Shown here: positions 29,014-38,041 of the stretch, in pieces | Numbering within the stretch: the first letter of the stretch is position 1 | How the letters are laid out: every line of letters starts with the position of its first letter | The notes under the pieces: generated by a model | Seen by the model: the letters and a program-made list of their open reading frames with translations, nothing else | Told to the model about the DNA's origin: nothing | Database searches by the model: none | NCBI RefSeq assembly: GCF_024793895.1 | Contig: NZ_JANUSB010000015.1 | Location: 558,001 to 622,000 of the forward strand | DNA from: Serratia sp. AKBS12 | GTDB lineage: Bacteria > Pseudomonadota > Gammaproteobacteria > Enterobacterales > Enterobacteriaceae | Length of the DNA stretch: 64,000 nucleotides | Reading direction: 5' to 3' | Translations under genes and position numbers: made by a program

Positions 29014-30279
29014 ATGAAACTGACTCAACTCTCGGCGCAGGAACGGCATAATTTTATTTATTTTATGCTGTTTTTCTTTTTTTACTATTTCATCATGTCG
29101 GCGTACTTTCCTTTTTTCCCGATCTGGCTGGCGGATGTCAATCATCTGACCAAGACTGAAACCGGGTTGGTTTTTTCATTTATTGCCCTGTTCGCCATTA
29201 TATTTCAGGTGGCTTTCGGATTGATCTCCGACAAATTAGGCCTGCGTAAACATCTGCTGTGGGCCATTGTTATTCTTTTGATTCTGTTTGCCCCTTTCTT
29301 TATTTACGTGCTCGCCCCGTTGTTGCAATACAATATTTATGCCGGCGCGTTGGCCGGGGGGCTATACCTGGGGTTTGTGTTCTCCGGCGGTGCCGGCGCG
29401 GTAGAGGCCTATATTGAACGCGTCAGCCGTACCAATCGCTTTGAATACGGCAAAGTGCGGGTTTCGGGCTGCGTGGGCTGGGCGATTTGCGCGTCGATTA
29501 CCGGGTTGTTGTTCAGCATCAATCCCAATATCACCTTCTGGATCGCCTCGGGTTTCGGCATCGTATTGGCCATTCTGCTGATTGTTTCCCGCCCGCAGCC
29601 ACACCAGACCGCGCAGGTGCTGGACAAACTGGGTGCCAATCAGCGCGAGTTTTCGCTGGCGATGGCGCTGGAACTGTTAAAAATGCCGCGTTTCTGGGCC
29701 TTTTTATTATACGTGGTTGGCGTTGCCAGTATTTATGACGTGTTTGATCAGCAATTTGCCAACTTCTTCAAAGGCTTCTTTTCATCGCCCCAGCGCGGCA
29801 CCGAGATTTTTGGCTTTGTGACCACCGGCGGGGAGTTGTTGAATGCCTGCATTATGTTCTGCGCTCCGTTTATCATTAACCGTATCGGTGCCAAAAACGC
29901 CTTACTGGTTGCCGGCGCCATCATGTCGCTGAGGATAATCGGCTCGTCATTTGCCAGCAGTGGCATCGAGGTGATTGTGCTGAAAACGCTGCATATGTTC
30001 GAGCTGCCATTCCTGCTGGTCGGCACCTTCAAATACATCTCTTCGGTATTCGATCCCCGGGTGTCGGCGACGCTGTTCCTGATCGGCTTTAATCTGTCGA
30101 AACAGCTTTCTGGCGTGGTGCTGTCCGCCTGGGTGGGAAGAATGTATGACTCGGTGGGGTTCCATCAGGCCTATCTGATCCTTGGCCTGATCACCAGTGT
30201 GTTTACCCTTATCTCCTATTTCACCCTGACCGGGCGCAGCCTGTCATCAACGGTCGAAGCGAATCCTGCCACGCGCTAA
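29014..30279 (+). CDS. lacY: Lactose permease, MFS oligosaccharide:H+ symporter
   Basis: 421 aa with twelve membrane segments. Sugar- and proton-coupling residues known from E. coli LacY occupy equivalent contexts: the Glu of EAYIERVSR, the Arg region before SGCVGWAI, and the His and Glu of LKTLHMFELPFLLVG. It follows lacZ by 51 bp and is closed by a strong terminator. It supplies lactose uptake for LacZ. It is a LacY-family member rather than a RafB/CscB type by overall resemblance, though sugar range cannot be proved from sequence. Confidence 0.93.
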   Translation: MKLTQLSAQERHNFIYFMLFFFFYYFIMSAYFPFFPIWLADVNHLTKTETGLVFSFIALFAIIFQVAFGLISDKLGLRKHLLWAIVILLILFAPFFIYVLAPLLQYNIYAGALAGGLYLGFVFSGGAGAVEAYIERVSRTNRFEYGKVRVSGCVGWAICASITGLLFSINPNITFWIASGFGIVLAILLIVSRPQPHQTAQVLDKLGANQREFSLAMALELLKMPRFWAFLLYVVGVASIYDVFDQQFANFFKGFFSSPQRGTEIFGFVTTGGELLNACIMFCAPFIINRIGAKNALLVAGAIMSLRIIGSSFASSGIEVIVLKTLHMFELPFLLVGTFKYISSVFDPRVSATLFLIGFNLSKQLSGVVLSAWVGRMYDSVGFHQAYLILGLITSVFTLISYFTLTGRSLSSTVEANPATR

Positions 30280-30309
30280 CCTTCGCGCTCGCCCACGGTG
30301 AAGCAACAG

Positions 30310-30341
30310 GCCCGCTCGGGTTTCCCCGAGTGGGCTTTTCT
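30310..30341 (+). terminator. Terminator of the lacZY operon
   Basis: GCCCGCTCGGG and CCCGAGTGGGC form an 11-bp stem (one G-T pair) with a TTTC loop, followed by TTTTCTT, about 30 bp after the lacY stop. Confidence 0.9.
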
Positions 30342-30453
30342 TATCATAACGCCGGTGAACGGGGTTAACATCGCCAGTCAATGACGGCCAACGCATCGCT
30401 ATGATGGCGGATTTTTACCGCGCCAATTGAGCCGCTGCGGTGAGTCATTGCCA

Positions 30454-31674
30454 TCAGAATAAGGTTTCCAGCTGTTGTTCGACCTGATAGCCGTCATCGA
30501 CCAACAGCAGCGTTTTCCACTTATCGAATGTCAGGCACGGGTGGGAGGTACCAAATACCAGGATATCGCCGGGCTGTAAGTCGTAGCCGGGGGTCAGGCT
30601 GAGCATGCAGTGTTGATCCATGATGCCGATGCTGCTTATCGCACCCGCTGGCAGCGGGAGTGCCGTTCCATGGCGATAATGGGCGACAGGCTGCGGCAAG
30701 CCGGCATCAAACGCGCAGTCACGTTTGCCGAAGTTCACCACCGCACGATGGTCTTCGGGCACCGATTGCACCATCGCCACCAGTTCCAGGGCGGAGACCA
30801 GGTCGCCCGTCAACTCGCAGGCGATGGGGTCACGCTCGATTAGCCGTTGCTGGGCCTGGTGATAAATCCCCTGGTCGTGGGTGATATAACAGCCGGGGCG
30901 GATCGCAATGCGGCACTGCGCCGGTTTTTCGGCCGTAAGCCAGGTATTGCACACCACGTCATACCACACGGAACCGGCTCCGGTGAGGATAAACTCGCCG
31001 TCCACGTAAGCCGCCATCTGGCAGGCAAGGGTGGCGGCGTCACGCAGCAGCGCCTCCACCTGGGGTTGCGGATTATCGCCGTGCAAGACGCCCTCATATA
31101 ATTCCAGCCCGCGCAGACGTAACCCCGGTAAGCTGGCGATTTCCGCAGCCAGTGCCAGTGCGCTGTCTGTGCTACGACAGCCGCAGCGTCCGCCGACAAC
31201 CCCCAGTTCCACCAGCACATCCAATACCTGATTTTGCTGACGAAAGAAGGCGGAAAGCGCCCGAGCATTCGCCAGACCGTCGATACAGCAGATGAAATCA
31301 ACCGCGGCATAATGTGACTTCAGGCGCGAGATCAGTTGCATGTTGGCTTTACCCACCAATTGGTTAGCCATCAGCACCCGCTGAATACCGCTCGCCATGG
31401 CTGCATTTGCCTGCCAGGCGCTGCCAACGCCGATAGCCCAGGCGCCGGCCCGTTGCTGCCACTGAAAAATGGCGGGCGTCATGGTGGTTTTTCCGTGCGG
31501 TATCAGCGAGACCCCGCGCGCATTGGCATAACGCTGCATCCAGTCGATGTTGTTCATCAGGGCGGTTTTTTTAATCACCGCCGCGGGCAGACACACGTCT
31601 TCGTTGAGCACGTTGGCTGACAGATTCATCAGCGCAGATTTGTGGGGTACCAGCATCTCTGGTTGGTATTTCAT
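30454..31674 (-). CDS. PLP enzyme of the D-threonine aldolase / D-serine dehydratase (DSD1) family
   Basis: 406 aa with an alanine-racemase-like N-terminal barrel and a DSD1-type C-terminal domain. The Schiff-base lysine is in LIPHGKTTMTP (about residue 61). The C-terminal metal ligands appear as DQHCMLSL (His and Cys), as in zinc-dependent eukaryotic-type D-serine dehydratases. Family members deaminate D-serine or D-threonine, cleave D-threonine, or dehydrate D-glucosaminate. It is divergent from the D-aminoacylase operon. I infer that it acts on the free D-amino acid or 2-amino-aldonate released by that deacylase. Confidence 0.8.
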   Translation of the reverse strand: MKYQPEMLVPHKSALMNLSANVLNEDVCLPAAVIKKTALMNNIDWMQRYANARGVSLIPHGKTTMTPAIFQWQQRAGAWAIGVGSAWQANAAMASGIQRVLMANQLVGKANMQLISRLKSHYAAVDFICCIDGLANARALSAFFRQQNQVLDVLVELGVVGGRCGCRSTDSALALAAEIASLPGLRLRGLELYEGVLHGDNPQPQVEALLRDAATLACQMAAYVDGEFILTGAGSVWYDVVCNTWLTAEKPAQCRIAIRPGCYITHDQGIYHQAQQRLIERDPIACELTGDLVSALELVAMVQSVPEDHRAVVNFGKRDCAFDAGLPQPVAHYRHGTALPLPAGAISSIGIMDQHCMLSLTPGYDLQPGDILVFGTSHPCLTFDKWKTLLLVDDGYQVEQQLETLF

Positions 31675-31875
31675 AACATAATTCCTTTGATTTTTTATAG
31701 TATTCGGATTTGGTAACTTAAATTAACGAATTGAATTTATTGAATTATTTGTTACTTTTAGGATTTTTTTGAATTAAAGTACCACAATTTTATGGTGCTT
31801 TTGCGTAGTTTTTCACTGTTTTCAGCGCGTGTAAATGGTTTACTGCTGCACAGAATGCATACGGAGCGGAAGACA
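31675..31875. promoter_or_regulatory. AT-rich divergent control region
   Basis: This interval separates the divergent DSD1-type and D-aminoacylase genes and is very AT-rich. It holds three copies of TTGAATT (about 31732-31775), a GTAAC...GTTAC inverted pair (about 31714-31755), and an ACCA-N8-TGGT inverted repeat (about 31780-31796). These are candidate sites for the RpiR-type regulator encoded at 36764. No single consensus promoter stands out. Confidence 0.35.
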
Positions 31876-33327
31876 ATGAAAGTTGACTGGTTGTTCAGGA
31901 ATGTCACGGTGATTGATGGCAGCGGCGGCGAGCAATACCGCGCGGATGTGGCAGTGGCGGGCGATCGCATTGTGGATATTGCACCGGCACTCGCGGTCAC
32001 TGCGCTGCAGACCATCGAGGGCGAAGGGCGGGTGCTTGCTCCGGGTTTTATTGATGTTCATACCCACGATGACACCAACGTCATCCGCATGCCGGCCTAT
32101 CTGCCAAAAATAAGCCAGGGGGTAACGACGGTGATCGTTGGCAACTGCGGGATCGGTGCCGCGCTGGCGACCATCAAGGACGAGGTGCCGGATCCGATGA
32201 ACCTGCTGGGCGAAAAGGCGCATTTTATCTACCCCAGCGTGGAGGCCTATGCGCACGGGGTCGAGGCCGCCAGGCCGGCGGTGAATGTGGCAACGCTGAT
32301 TGGCCATACCACCTTGCGCAACAATCATATGGACGATCTCTTTCGCTCGGCGACGGCCGCAGAGATTGCCGCGATGCGCGTCCAGTTACGTGAAGGGTTA
32401 CAACAGGGAGCATTGGGTTTAAGTACCGGGCTTGCCTATGCCAGCGCCTTCAACGCCAGCACCGAGGAAGTGATGGCGTTGGCGGAGGAATTGGCCGATG
32501 AGCAGGGGATTTACACCACGCACCTGCGTTCCGAATTCGAGCCGATCCTCGAGGCGCTGGATGAGGCTTTCCGTATCGGCCGTCACGCCAAAGTGCCGGT
32601 GGTGGTGTCGCACCACAAGTGCGCCGGGGCCAACAACTGGGGGCGCACCGTCGAAACGCTGGCCTTGTTTGACCGTATGCGCCAACGACAGGAGATTGGC
32701 TGCGACTGTTATCCGTATTCCGCCAGCTCTTCTACCCTCGATCTCAAGCAGGTGACCGACGAGTTCGACATCGTGATTACCTGGTCGGAACCCCATGCGG
32801 AACAGGCAGGGAAAACGCTGCAACAGATTGCCACGGACTGGCAGCTGAGCCTGCATGACGCGGCGAAGCGCCTGATGCCGGCCGGTGCGATTTATTACAA
32901 CATGGATGAGCGGGATGTACGCCGGGTGCTGAGCTACCCGGTGACGATGGTAGGTTCGGACGGGCTGCCTAATGACCCGATGCCGCATCCGCGCCTGTGG
33001 GGAGCCTTTCCCCGCGTGCTGGGACATTACTGTCGCGATGAAAAGCTGTTCCCGCTCACCGTGGCGATCCACAAAATGACCGGCCTGTCCGCCGCTCGTT
33101 TTCGTCTGCCACAGCGGGGGCTGGTGAAAGTGGGCTACTACGCCGATCTGGTGTTATTCGATCCGCAAACGGTACGCGATATCGCCAGTTTTTCTGACCC
33201 CAGACAGCCGGCCGTCGGCATTGAACGGGTGATGGTGAATGGCGTGATGAGCTATGGGCCACAACGGCAGGTTATCGGGCGAGCAGGGCGTTTCCTGCGT
33301 CGTCAACGTCAGCGAGAAGGAGCATGA
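31876..33327 (+). CDS. N-acyl-D-amino-acid deacylase (D-aminoacylase family)
   Basis: An amidohydrolase-superfamily enzyme of 483 aa that removes an acyl group from N-acyl-D-amino acids or related compounds. Metal and active-site motifs are VHTHDDTNV (about residues 65-73), IGHTTLRNN and VVSHHKCAG; a late Asp lies in MVGSDGLPNDP. The ATG at 31876 follows GGAG with 9-10-nt spacing; earlier in-frame codons lie in the leader. The stop overlaps the start of the RidA gene. With a DSD1-type enzyme, RidA and KDGal genes alongside, an N-acetylated 2-amino-aldonate is a plausible substrate. Confidence 0.88.
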   Translation: MKVDWLFRNVTVIDGSGGEQYRADVAVAGDRIVDIAPALAVTALQTIEGEGRVLAPGFIDVHTHDDTNVIRMPAYLPKISQGVTTVIVGNCGIGAALATIKDEVPDPMNLLGEKAHFIYPSVEAYAHGVEAARPAVNVATLIGHTTLRNNHMDDLFRSATAAEIAAMRVQLREGLQQGALGLSTGLAYASAFNASTEEVMALAEELADEQGIYTTHLRSEFEPILEALDEAFRIGRHAKVPVVVSHHKCAGANNWGRTVETLALFDRMRQRQEIGCDCYPYSASSSTLDLKQVTDEFDIVITWSEPHAEQAGKTLQQIATDWQLSLHDAAKRLMPAGAIYYNMDERDVRRVLSYPVTMVGSDGLPNDPMPHPRLWGAFPRVLGHYCRDEKLFPLTVAIHKMTGLSAARFRLPQRGLVKVGYYADLVLFDPQTVRDIASFSDPRQPAVGIERVMVNGVMSYGPQRQVIGRAGRFLRRQRQREGA

Positions 33328-33722
33328 TGATGAGTATTAAACGTTACGGGGTTGACGGCGCAACGGGAACCGGCGGGCAGCATCTGCCGTTTTCCCGTGC
33401 GGTGGCGGCGGGCGGCTGGCTGTACGTTTCCGGCCAGACACCGATGCAAAATGGCGAAGTGGTCGAAGGCGGCATTGTCGACCAGTCCCGTCTGGCGATT
33501 CAGAACTGCCTGGATATCATGGATGAGGCGGGTTATACCCTGGCGGATGTGGTGCATGTCAAAGTGATCCTGACGGATTCACGCTATTTCCAGTCGTTCA
33601 ATAAAGTCTTCAGCGAAATCTTTGCTGCCAATCCTCCGGCACGTATTTGCTGTGTGGCGGATTTGGTGGTTGATTGCAAAGTTGAAATCGACGTTACCTG
33701 TTATAACGCGTCCCGCGCGTAA
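33324..33722 (+). CDS. RidA-family enamine/imine deaminase
   Basis: A 132-aa YjgF/YER057c/UK114-family protein. It shows LYVSGQTPM and the active-site region NPPARICCV, where the conserved Arg (about residue 111) binds the carboxylate of the imine intermediate. RidA proteins hydrolyse 2-aminoacrylate-like enamines produced by PLP-dependent dehydratases, which fits the DSD1-type enzyme next door. Three tandem ATGs (33324, 33327, 33330) follow GAAGGAG; the last has the best spacing. It is coupled to the deacylase gene. Confidence 0.9.
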   Translation: MMMSIKRYGVDGATGTGGQHLPFSRAVAAGGWLYVSGQTPMQNGEVVEGGIVDQSRLAIQNCLDIMDEAGYTLADVVHVKVILTDSRYFQSFNKVFSEIFAANPPARICCVADLVVDCKVEIDVTCYNASRA

Positions 33723-33753
33723 TTAAATAAAAATATAATTTAACTTGCTAATT

Positions 33754-33784
33754 GAGTGCTGGAATTATTCAGCGCTCAGGTTTT
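33754..33784 (+). terminator. Hairpin between the RidA and symporter genes
   Basis: GAGTGCTG and CAGCGCTC pair (7 of 8) around an 8-nt loop, followed by AGGTTTT. It could be a partial terminator that lowers symporter expression relative to the upstream genes. Confidence 0.35.
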
Positions 33785-33822
33785 CCTCTACCCTACACTC
33801 ATTAACTGGCAGGATGTGAATA

Positions 33823-35304
33823 ATGAATAGTCATATCTTTTTGGTCGGCTTTATTGTTTATGCCATTGCCATGATCTGGCTTGGCTGGTATGTATCCCGG
33901 AACCAGAAAAGTGGAGAAGATTTTTTGCTCGGCGGGCGCTCGCTGCCGTTGTTTTTAACCCTCGGTTCCACGGTCGCTACCATGGTCGGTACCGGTTCCA
34001 GCATGGGAGCCGTCGGCTTTGGCTACAGCAACGGCTGGGCGGGCATGCTCTACGGCGTCGGCGGCGCCATAGGGATTTTGCTGGTCGCCTGGCTATTTGC
34101 TCCGCTGCGTAAATTACGTTTTATGACCATGAGTGAAGAACTTTCTTATTATACCGGCGGTAGTCATCTGATTAAAAATATCGTCGGGTTGATGATATTT
34201 ATTGCCTCAATTGGTTGGTTGGGGGCGCATATTCTCGGTGGCAGCCTCTATTTGTCATGGGCTACCGGTATTGACCTGACCGTGGCCAAATTGATTATCG
34301 CGCTGGCCTTTGCAATTTATGTGATTATCGGCGGCTACTCGGCGGTGGTCTGGACCGATACGATTCAGGCGCTGATCCTGTTCTTTGGTTTTATTCTAAT
34401 GGCGATTCTGGCGGTGATTCACGTTGGCGGCTGGCAGGCGATTGAACAGGCGATGGATCCACAAGCTTTGAGCCTGTTTGCGATTGACAAGCTGGGGCTG
34501 GTTCCGGCGTTGTCGCTGGCGACGGTGATCGGTGTCGGCGTGCTGGCTACCCCATCCTATCGCCAGCGCATCTATTCGGGCAAAAACGTGTCCTCGGTGC
34601 GCCGTTCGTTTGTTTATACCGGGGTGCTGTATCTGTTTTTCTCCATTCTGCCGGCGATTATCGGCATGGCGGCCTTCACCATGAATCCGCATCTGACCAA
34701 CAGTAACTATGCTTTCCTGTTCGCTACCGGTTTCCTGCCCGCCATTCTCGGCATGGTGGTGCTGATTGCCGGTTTGTCGGCCACCATGTCTTCCGCCAGT
34801 TCCGATGCCATTGCCGCCGTCGCCATTATGATGCGCGATGTTTACACCATGGTGACCGGCAGAATGCCACCGGAGAACCAGGCCATTCGGCTGTCGCGCA
34901 TCATGCTGGCCGGGGTGATTGGCCTGGCGCTTATCTGCGCGCTTACCTCCAACGACATCATCAGCTATATCACCAAAATGATTTCCATGCTGATGTCCGG
35001 GCTGTTTGTCTGCTCGCTGCTCGGTCACTTCTGGCTGCGCTTTAACTGGCAGGGCGCGCTTACCGCGCTGGTCGCCGGCATGCTGACCTCGCTCGTCATT
35101 CTGGCGAAGGCCGACTGGCTGGTCTTCTGGGGGAATCCGTGCATCCCGTCGGTGGTGGTGAGCCTTGTCAGCTCGGTGTTTGTTACGCTGATGACGCCTG
35201 CCAGCACCTTGAGTCGGGAAGACGCTCTGGCGATGATCACCCGGGAACGTGAAGACCAGAGCGTGGTGTCCGTTACCGACAAAGCATCAGGCAATGCGGG
35301 GTAA
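33823..35304 (+). CDS. Sodium:solute symporter (SSS) family transporter
   Basis: 493 aa with about 13 membrane helices. Family features include GWYVSRNQKSGEDFLLGGRSLP (first loop), TMVGTGSSMGAVGFGY, and IAGLSATMSSASSDAIAAVAI, which contains the sodium-site serines. It probably imports the substrate of the adjacent catabolic genes, by inference an N-acyl amino-aldonate or D-amino acid. It lies 100 bp after the RidA gene and 4 bp before the kinase gene. Confidence 0.9.
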   Translation: MNSHIFLVGFIVYAIAMIWLGWYVSRNQKSGEDFLLGGRSLPLFLTLGSTVATMVGTGSSMGAVGFGYSNGWAGMLYGVGGAIGILLVAWLFAPLRKLRFMTMSEELSYYTGGSHLIKNIVGLMIFIASIGWLGAHILGGSLYLSWATGIDLTVAKLIIALAFAIYVIIGGYSAVVWTDTIQALILFFGFILMAILAVIHVGGWQAIEQAMDPQALSLFAIDKLGLVPALSLATVIGVGVLATPSYRQRIYSGKNVSSVRRSFVYTGVLYLFFSILPAIIGMAAFTMNPHLTNSNYAFLFATGFLPAILGMVVLIAGLSATMSSASSDAIAAVAIMMRDVYTMVTGRMPPENQAIRLSRIMLAGVIGLALICALTSNDIISYITKMISMLMSGLFVCSLLGHFWLRFNWQGALTALVAGMLTSLVILAKADWLVFWGNPCIPSVVVSLVSSVFVTLMTPASTLSREDALAMITREREDQSVVSVTDKASGNAG

Positions 35305-35308
35305 GGGC

Positions 35309-36184
35309 ATGCTCGACAATTATATTGCCATTGACTGGGGGTCGACCCAACTGCGCGCCTGGCACGTGCAGCACGGCGACTGTATCAATTCACTCAACCT
35401 CCCGGCCGGGGTAAGCCGCCTGAAAGGACAGGCACCGCGCGACATCTTCCAGCGCTACATCGCCCCCTGGCGCGGCAATCGGAACATACCGGTCATGATG
35501 GCGGGGATGATCGGCAGTGAGGCGGGCTGGCAGACAGTGCCCTACCTCCATTGTCCCGTACGGCTTGATGATATCGGCTCACAATGCCAGCGTGTTGATG
35601 AGAATGTCTGGATTGTGCCGGGGCTGAAAACCGTGCGCGATGGCGCCTGCAACGTGATGCGCGGTGAGGAAACGCAGCTGCTTGGCGCAGCACAGCTGTC
35701 GCCTGCCAGCTGTTACGTGCTGCCGGGTACGCACTGCAAATGGGTGTGGTCACAGCAGGCCAGCATTGAGGATTTCACCACGGTGATGACGGGGGAACTG
35801 CACCATTTATTATTGAGTCATTCACTGATTGGTCACGCGCTGCCGGAACAGCTAGATGATGTAGCGGCGTTCCGCCGGGGGCTGGCAACCGGTGTGGATT
35901 CTCCCGCATTGCTGCCAAAGCTGTTTGAAACCCGCGCCCGCTGGCTGTTGGGGGAGCTGAAAAAGGAATCGGTCAGTGATTATCTGTCGGGCTTGCTGAT
36001 TGGTGCCGAGGTAGCAACGCAGACGGGGCAGCGGCAACCGTCATCGGCCACGCTGGTTGGCGCAGAGCGATTGCTGATGCGCTACCAGGCAGCCTTCGAT
36101 CTGCTGGGAATAACGGTAAGCCAATGTTCGGGCGACACCGCGTTTTTGCAGGGAATAAAGAGGATAATCAATGACGGATATTAA
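35309..36184 (+). CDS. dgoK: 2-dehydro-3-deoxygalactonokinase
   Basis: A 291-aa kinase of the DgoK family that phosphorylates 2-keto-3-deoxygalactonate at C6. It shows the N-terminal phosphate-binding sequence AIDWGSTQLRAW, then MMAGMIGSEAGW and LPGTHCKWV. The start is the ATG at 35309 (MLDNYIAIDWG), after TAAGGG; the longer open frame overlaps the symporter gene and is not used. It overlaps dgoA by 14 bp. No galactonate dehydratase is present, so KDGal must come from another reaction. Confidence 0.9.
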   Translation: MLDNYIAIDWGSTQLRAWHVQHGDCINSLNLPAGVSRLKGQAPRDIFQRYIAPWRGNRNIPVMMAGMIGSEAGWQTVPYLHCPVRLDDIGSQCQRVDENVWIVPGLKTVRDGACNVMRGEETQLLGAAQLSPASCYVLPGTHCKWVWSQQASIEDFTTVMTGELHHLLLSHSLIGHALPEQLDDVAAFRRGLATGVDSPALLPKLFETRARWLLGELKKESVSDYLSGLLIGAEVATQTGQRQPSSATLVGAERLLMRYQAAFDLLGITVSQCSGDTAFLQGIKRIINDGY

Positions 36185-36767
36185 GCTAATTGCCATCTTG
36201 CGCGGCATCAGGCCAGAAGAGGCTGCCGACCATGTTGCGGCCTTGATTGACGCAGGCCTGCGCTACATCGAAATTCCACTCAACTCCCCCGGTTGGCAAC
36301 AAAGCATACCGCAGATGGTGCGCCGGTATGGTCAGCAGGCGACGATCGGCGCCGGAACGGTGCTGAATATCGAGCAGGTGGATTGGCTGGCCAAGGCTGG
36401 AGCAAGACTGATTGTCACGCCCAATACGCAACCCGCAGTCATTCGCCGGGCCGTGGAGCATGACATGCTGGTGTGTGCCGGCTGTGCCACCGCCAGCGAA
36501 GCCTTTACTGCGCTTGAGGCCGGCGCGCAGTGCCTGAAAATCTTTCCCTCAGCCGCTTTTGGGCCGGCGTACATCAGCGCACTGAAAGCGGTGCTGCCGC
36601 CTGAGGTATCGGTGTTGGCTGTCGGCGGTGTAACGCCGGACAATATTGTCGATTACCTGCGGGCGGGCTGCTGTGGCGCCGGGTTGGGTAGCGATCTGTA
36701 TCGTGCCGGGCAAAGCGTACAGCAAACCGCAGCGCAGGCCCGACGATTTATTGCCGCCTGCGGTTAA
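36171..36767 (+). CDS. dgoA: 2-dehydro-3-deoxy-6-phosphogalactonate aldolase
   Basis: A class I KDPG/KDPGal aldolase of 198 aa that yields pyruvate and glyceraldehyde-3-phosphate. It begins with IAILRGIRPEEA, contains IGAGTVLN, and carries the Schiff-base lysine in CLKIFPSAAFG (about residue 123). It is last in the operon and ends in a 4-bp overlap with the convergent rpiR-type gene. Together with DgoK it completes the lower pathway. Confidence 0.92.
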   Translation: MTDIKLIAILRGIRPEEAADHVAALIDAGLRYIEIPLNSPGWQQSIPQMVRRYGQQATIGAGTVLNIEQVDWLAKAGARLIVTPNTQPAVIRRAVEHDMLVCAGCATASEAFTALEAGAQCLKIFPSAAFGPAYISALKAVLPPEVSVLAVGGVTPDNIVDYLRAGCCGAGLGSDLYRAGQSVQQTAAQARRFIAACG

Positions 36768-37630
36768 TCTCCTAGAGGCTGGCGGTCATCGTGGTTTTCA
36801 CGGTGACTGTCCAGCGCCAGCTTGATGCGGCGCAACCGATCCTTTGCCTGCGCCTTGTTTGCCATCGCCAGTTCGGTTGCCAGCACGTCCACCATCGCCA
36901 GCATCGCATAGCGCGAAGTGCTGGGTTTAAAGATATAGTCGTTTTCACGCACCACCAGCGGCAACACCAGATCGGCCTGCTCGGCCAGCGGCGTATCCGG
37001 TGGGGTGATGGCAATCACCTTGGCTCCATATTGACGGGCAATGGCCGCGCTGTTGGTCAGTTCACTGGCATGGCCGCCGAGCGAAAGGGCAATCACCACA
37101 TCCTTCGGCGCCACCGCCGCACACATCATCCGCACCAGCAGCCCATCATTCTGATGGACGACCGGCAGCCCGAGGCGAAAGAGACGATGCTGTAACTCTT
37201 GAGCACAAATGGTGGAGCCGCCGCCCATGCCAATTGCCAGGATTTGCCGAGCCTGGCTCAACCACGGCACCGCCAACTGCAACGCTTCGGTATCCAGGGC
37301 GCGTCGGTTGGTTTCCAGCACGCTAATGATAGATTCATAAATGCCCTGTACGCCCTCAAGATCCGGTACATCCAGAATAAAGCGCTGTCCCACCGCCAGC
37401 GACTGGGCCAGACGCATCTTGAGTTCGCGAAAATCCTTGCAGCCCAGGGTTCTGGCGAAACGGGTGATTGAGGCCTGGCTGGTGTCGGTGTGGTGCGCCA
37501 GGCTGGCGATAGGCAGCTCGGCGGCAGTGGCAACATCGTCCAGAATAAAACGCGCAATGCGTTTTTCTGTCGCTGTCAGTGCCATGAAACGCTCGGTGAT
37601 GCAGGAGATTATGTCGATGCTGTAGGTCAT
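36764..37630 (-). CDS. MurR/RpiR-family transcriptional regulator
   Basis: 288 aa with an N-terminal helix-turn-helix domain (FMALTATEKRIARFILDD...TSQASITRFARTLG) and a C-terminal SIS sugar-isomerase-like domain (LAIGMGGGSTICAQELQHRLF; VIALSLGGHASEL). RpiR proteins usually sense phosphorylated sugars, so KDPGal or a related intermediate is a reasonable effector. It converges on dgoA and is the only regulator gene in the cluster. GTAGT-N5-ACTAC at 37645-37659, just upstream, may be its own operator. Confidence 0.88.
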   Translation of the reverse strand: MTYSIDIISCITERFMALTATEKRIARFILDDVATAAELPIASLAHHTDTSQASITRFARTLGCKDFRELKMRLAQSLAVGQRFILDVPDLEGVQGIYESIISVLETNRRALDTEALQLAVPWLSQARQILAIGMGGGSTICAQELQHRLFRLGLPVVHQNDGLLVRMMCAAVAPKDVVIALSLGGHASELTNSAAIARQYGAKVIAITPPDTPLAEQADLVLPLVVRENDYIFKPSTSRYAMLAMVDVLATELAMANKAQAKDRLRRIKLALDSHRENHDDRQPLGD

Positions 37631-37986
37631 TAGACGGTATCAAGGTAGTGGGAAACTACGATCCTTTTTATCATGTAGGGTATTTAATGCAATAAAGCAT
37701 CGGGTAAATCGTCGGTTCGGTTGGATGTTGAGATAACTCATTAATAATAAAAACTTTCGCGGTACGGGGCGGCGAAATCCTGTTATCAGGGCGGAGCATT
37801 TCCCTGCTCAGGGTCAGGCTGGGCTCAGCGCATCCAGCCGATGGGCGCCACGGCGGGGGAATCGCCGGATAAAAATCACTAGACAAACGTTATATTTGCA
37901 AGACCGCCAGCGCGGCAGCCAAAGGCATCGTTATTTGATGGGTAAAACTGGGCCTGTCAGGGATTCACCAATCACACAAAAGCAAA
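37631..37986. other. Intergenic region, no gene supported
   Basis: About 356 bp between the rpiR-type start and the relict tRNA terminator. Apart from the GTAGT-N5-ACTAC repeat near 37645 nothing convincing was seen. A 71-codon minus-strand open frame (37671-37886) lacks coding character and a good ribosome-binding site. Confidence 0.5.
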
Positions 37987-38016
37987 AAGCCCGCTTAAGT
38001 TTCCTTAAGCGGGCTT
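37987..38016 (-). terminator. tRNA-Asn terminator, now separated from its tRNA
   Basis: AAGCCCGCTTAAG-TTTC-CTTAAGCGGGCTT is a 13-bp perfect stem with a T-run on the minus strand. An identical copy follows the intact tRNA-Asn at 62027. Here the tRNA body has been displaced 11 kb to the right by the island, so the terminator is stranded at the left junction. Confidence 0.88.
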
Positions 38017-38020
38017 CTCT

Positions 38021-38041
38021 AAATATGGCTCCTCTGACTGG
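38021..38041. repeat. Left attachment site of the tRNA-Asn genomic island
   Basis: These 21 bp, including the last 16 bases of tRNA-Asn (3' end, read on the minus strand), are identical to 48959-48979 inside the flank and 3' end of the complete tRNA gene. Homology stops at 38042, where island DNA begins. With the stranded terminator beside it, this is the left island boundary. Confidence 0.9.

Noticed and set aside
37671..37886. 71-codon minus-strand frame in the rpiR upstream region
   Set aside because: No coding character and no ribosome-binding site.
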